A DNA stretch of 8,003 bases. It comes from Desulfotomaculaceae bacterium (lineage in GTDB: Bacteria; Bacillota; Desulfotomaculia; Desulfotomaculales; Pelotomaculaceae). The notes beneath the pieces are model-generated. The model had not been told where the DNA came from. It searched no databases and saw only the letters and a program-made list of their open reading frames with translations. Where the stretch lies: NCBI GenBank assembly GCA_028704035.1, contig JAQVLS010000062.1:1-8003 (forward strand), in the 5' to 3' direction. This document shows, piece by piece, positions 6,577 to 8,003 of the stretch. A program made the translations under genes and the position numbers. The number at the start of each line of letters is the position of its first letter. Position 1 is the stretch's first letter.

Positions 6577-6739
6577 TGAACAGGTCGCTGTTAGTAGCGT
6601 TAAAAGGGAAGTCCGGTATGATCCGGCGCGGTCCCGCCACTGTAAGGGGATGAACTCTAAAATGTCACTGGTCAGGCTTCGACCCGGCCGGGAAGACGGA
6701 GCAGTCAAATGACCCTTAGCCAGGAGATCTGCCTGTTCA
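6577..6739 (+). ncRNA. Cobalamin riboswitch (adenosylcobalamin type)
   Basis: This is a cis-acting RNA that binds adenosylcobalamin and turns off B12 uptake or salvage genes. Conserved blocks appear in order: a closing P1 helix of TGAACAGG (6577-6584) with CCTGTTCA (6732-6739), the AAAAGGGAA core, the CCGGTATGATCCGG hairpin, the GCGGTCCCGCCACTGTAA loop, and the B12 box GCCAGGAGATCTGCC near 6719-6733. It is followed by a hairpin and a terminator, so control is probably by premature transcription termination. The gene downstream is cbiZ-like, matching the ligand. No convincing promoter could be picked in the AT-rich stretch just upstream (about 6480-6575). Confidence 0.95.
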
Positions 6740-6741
6740 TT

Positions 6742-6777
6742 GATCACTAAAATACCTACGGTTGATAGGTAGTGATC
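6742..6777 (+). other. Expression-platform hairpin after the riboswitch
   Basis: GATCAC (6742-6747) pairs with GTGATC (6772-6777), and TACCTA (6753-6758) pairs with TAGGTA (6766-6771) around a seven-base loop. TAAAA bulges on the left side. Its place between P1 and the terminator suggests the P13-like or regulatory helix of the switch. The exact role is inferred. Confidence 0.6.
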
Positions 6778-6827
6778 GTTCAGGTCAGAGTTTGTTTTCT
6801 GCGTAAAAACCTGGATGTACTACCCTA

Positions 6828-6852
6828 CCCCCGTGTTTTAGGCGGGGTTTTT
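6828..6852 (+). terminator. Riboswitch-controlled intrinsic terminator
   Basis: CCCCG (6829-6833) and CGGGG (6843-6847) form a GC-rich stem around a nine-base loop, followed at once by five T. It lies between the cobalamin riboswitch and cbiZ. Known switches of this class use such a terminator to stop transcription when the cofactor is abundant. Confidence 0.8.
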
Positions 6853-6894
6853 GATTTATAAGAAGTATGTATACACCAAATTTTCGTGAGATGA

Positions 6895-7020
6895 GGATGG
6901 TGTGATATTTTATCAAATGCCGCCGGCCAGACTTCGGTAGAATATCTGTTTCCAGAGTCTGGCAAATGGCTTGCCCTGCAAAACGGCCTGCGTGCCCTCC
7001 CGGGACCCGGTTATATCCTT
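6895..7020 (+). other. Probable 5' coding extension of cbiZ without a normal start codon
   Basis: The cbiZ frame is open from 6895, after a TGA at 6892-6894. It reads as protein-like sequence including YLFPESGKWLALQNGLRALP and then GPGYILVAA, directly continuous with the cbiZ homology. No ATG, GTG or TTG occurs in this frame before 7021. An ATT at 6907 lies ten bases after GAGG (6893-6896). Alternatively, ATG at 6867 or 6891 reads MYTPNFREMRMV or MRMV in another frame and stops at 6903-6905. Loss of one base near 6903 would join it to the cbiZ frame as MRMVDILSNAAG. An unusual start, a real frameshift and a sequencing error are all possible. Confidence 0.55.
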
Positions 7021-7689
7021 GTGGCCGCCGCCACACCATTGTTTACTGTTAATTCCGGAATATTTGGCGGCGGTATCAACTACAAGCGGTACTTTCTAAA
7101 CCGCCAGGTGGAAAAAGATTATACTTCGGACTGTCCAGCGGATGAGATGGCTGATTACCTCGCATTACAATTTGCATCATACAAACCTACCTCATTAGAA
7201 TGGGCGGCCCTGATGACAGCAGCCAGGGTAGTTGACGCGTGCTGGCTGAAAGTAACACACCGGGACTGCCGGGTGAACGTGATTATCACGGCCGGTGTCA
7301 ACAACGCCTGCTCCGCCGGCGTCACACCCTATTGCGTCCAGGCGTCCGACAAAATTGAACCCGGGACAATTAACACCATGGCCTTCACGTCCCATGCTCT
7401 GACGCCGGGTGCGCTGGTTAACGCCGTGCAGACTGTGACAGAAGCAAAAACCCAGACTTTGCGCGAGCTCAATATTACCTGCCCGGTAACAGGCGCTTTC
7501 GCCAGCGGGACAAATACCGACGCAACGTTAATAGCAGCCGCTTCAGATACAATACCCTGCGAGTATGCCGGACCGGGGACATTAATCGGTTATATGCTCG
7601 CCCTCGGCGTGCGCGGAGCGTTGACTCAGACGTTAAAGAACTACCTCGCGCGGCAGGCGCAGGATGCTTATGATGGAACCCCGTCTTAG
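7021..7689 (+). CDS. cbiZ: Adenosylcobinamide amidohydrolase CbiZ-like protein
   Basis: CbiZ hydrolyses the aminopropanol side chain of adenosylcobinamide (in some enzymes of other cobamides) to adenosylcobyric acid, which re-enters coenzyme B12 synthesis; it is cytosolic. From GTG 7021 the protein has 222 residues. Matches to the family, in order, are FGGGINYKRYFLNRQVEKDY at 15-34 (family form: GG followed by NHQVPKDY), TAGVNNACSAG at 90-100, KIEPGTIN at 111-118, ALVNAVQTVTEAKT at 131-144 and ASGTNTDA at 161-168. The GTG at 7021 is the first normal start in frame but has no ribosome binding site, and coding-like sequence continues upstream to 6895, so the true N-terminus is probably about 40 residues longer. 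It sits behind a cobalamin riboswitch and 31 bases before a BtuF-like gene, which supports corrinoid salvage. Assignment is strong; the start is not. Confidence 0.88.
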   Translation: MAAATPLFTVNSGIFGGGINYKRYFLNRQVEKDYTSDCPADEMADYLALQFASYKPTSLEWAALMTAARVVDACWLKVTHRDCRVNVIITAGVNNACSAGVTPYCVQASDKIEPGTINTMAFTSHALTPGALVNAVQTVTEAKTQTLRELNITCPVTGAFASGTNTDATLIAAASDTIPCEYAGPGTLIGYMLALGVRGALTQTLKNYLARQAQDAYDGTPS

Positions 7690-7720
7690 GGAAATTTTAA
7701 AATTTCGAAAGGAGTTTTTT

Positions 7721-8003
7721 ATGTTTAGCAAGAGGAAATCGATTTTTTCTACGCTGCTGTTTGTTTCATTAATTCTGTCCGTCATTTTCCTGCTACAGGG
7801 CTGCGGCAAGCCAATTAAAGCATCTAGCGGTACCGGTTTTCCCATGCAAATCACCGATAATCTGGGCCGGGTGGTTACTATTAAAGAGGCGTCCCGGCGA
7901 ATTGTTTCCCTGGCGCCTGCTATCACTGAGACCCTCTTTGCCCTGGGATTAGGTGACAAGGTAGTGGGTGTGACCAATTACTGTGACTACCCGGCTGAGG
8001 CCG
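7721..8003 (+). CDS. btuF: BtuF-like corrinoid-binding ABC transporter lipoprotein (partial, C-terminus outside window)
   Basis: This is the start of a periplasmic-binding-protein-fold receptor that would capture vitamin B12 or cobinamide at the cell surface and pass it to a BtuCD-type importer. The first 94 codons are visible from ATG 7721, preceded at six bases by AAAGGAG. The N-terminus is a lipoprotein signal peptide: MFSKRK, a hydrophobic core, then LLQGC with the lipidated Cys at residue 28. The mature part opens with ITDNLGRVVTIKEASRRIVSLAPAITETLFALGLGDKVVGVT and then NYCDYPAEA, typical of the BtuF/FecB-like family. Sequence alone cannot separate B12 from iron-siderophore or heme binding. 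The riboswitch and cbiZ upstream favour a corrinoid. The permease and ATPase genes are expected to follow outside the window. Confidence 0.88.
   Translation, partial: MFSKRKSIFSTLLFVSLILSVIFLLQGCGKPIKASSGTGFPMQITDNLGRVVTIKEASRRIVSLAPAITETLFALGLGDKVVGVTNYCDYPAEA

Noticed and set aside
6785..7039. Minus-strand 84-codon open frame across the cbiZ leader
   Set aside because: It covers the terminator and cbiZ 5' region on the opposite strand and has no recognisable features.
7633..7977. Minus-strand 114-codon open frame across the cbiZ end and btuF start
   Set aside because: Opposite to a BtuF-like frame with ribosome binding site, signal peptide and lipobox; a shadow.

Overview
The window looks like a chromosomal segment from an anaerobic, moderate-GC Firmicute. 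A Peptococcaceae-type clostridium such as the Desulfotomaculum/Pelotomaculum group is my best guess. The reasons are lipoprotein signal peptides on both binding proteins, strong AGGAGG-type ribosome binding sites, frequent GTG/TTG starts, KtrB-type potassium transporters and an adenosylcobalamin riboswitch before a CbiZ-type salvage gene. This placement is inferred from gene content and sequence style, not from a database search.

Left part (about 1-2900, all minus strand): a branched-chain amino acid (Liv/HAAT-type) ABC transporter operon reads right to left as livK (binding lipoprotein), livH (permease) and livM (permease, cut by the window edge). The ATPase genes livG and livF are expected beyond position 1 but are not visible. 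A perfect 12-bp stem-loop separates livK from livH, and the livM ribosome binding site overlaps the livH stop codon.

Spacer (about 2893-3493): 600 bases of AT-rich DNA with no convincing gene. It holds the upstream region of livK, rich in dyads (three clear palindromes) and with an ATAC motif repeated every 7-8 bases. It also holds a rho-independent terminator for the potassium-transporter genes to its right.

Middle part (3494-6308, minus strand): two tandem, diverged KtrB/TrkH-family K+ transporter subunits. A candidate promoter lies before the first one, with a leader of about 130 bases. No KtrA/TrkA regulatory subunit is visible.

Right part (about 6577 to the end, plus strand): a cobalamin riboswitch, an expression-platform hairpin and an intrinsic terminator precede a cbiZ-like adenosylcobinamide amidohydrolase gene. 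That is followed by the start of a BtuF-like corrinoid-binding lipoprotein gene, which runs off the window. Together they form a B12-repressed corrinoid uptake and salvage operon. The cbiZ open frame begins upstream of any normal start codon, so this gene has either a non-canonical start or a single-base frameshift. This is the oddest thing in the window.

I found no wholly new system. The points most worth checking are the cbiZ 5' end, the repeat-rich livK upstream region and the paired KtrB paralogues without KtrA.
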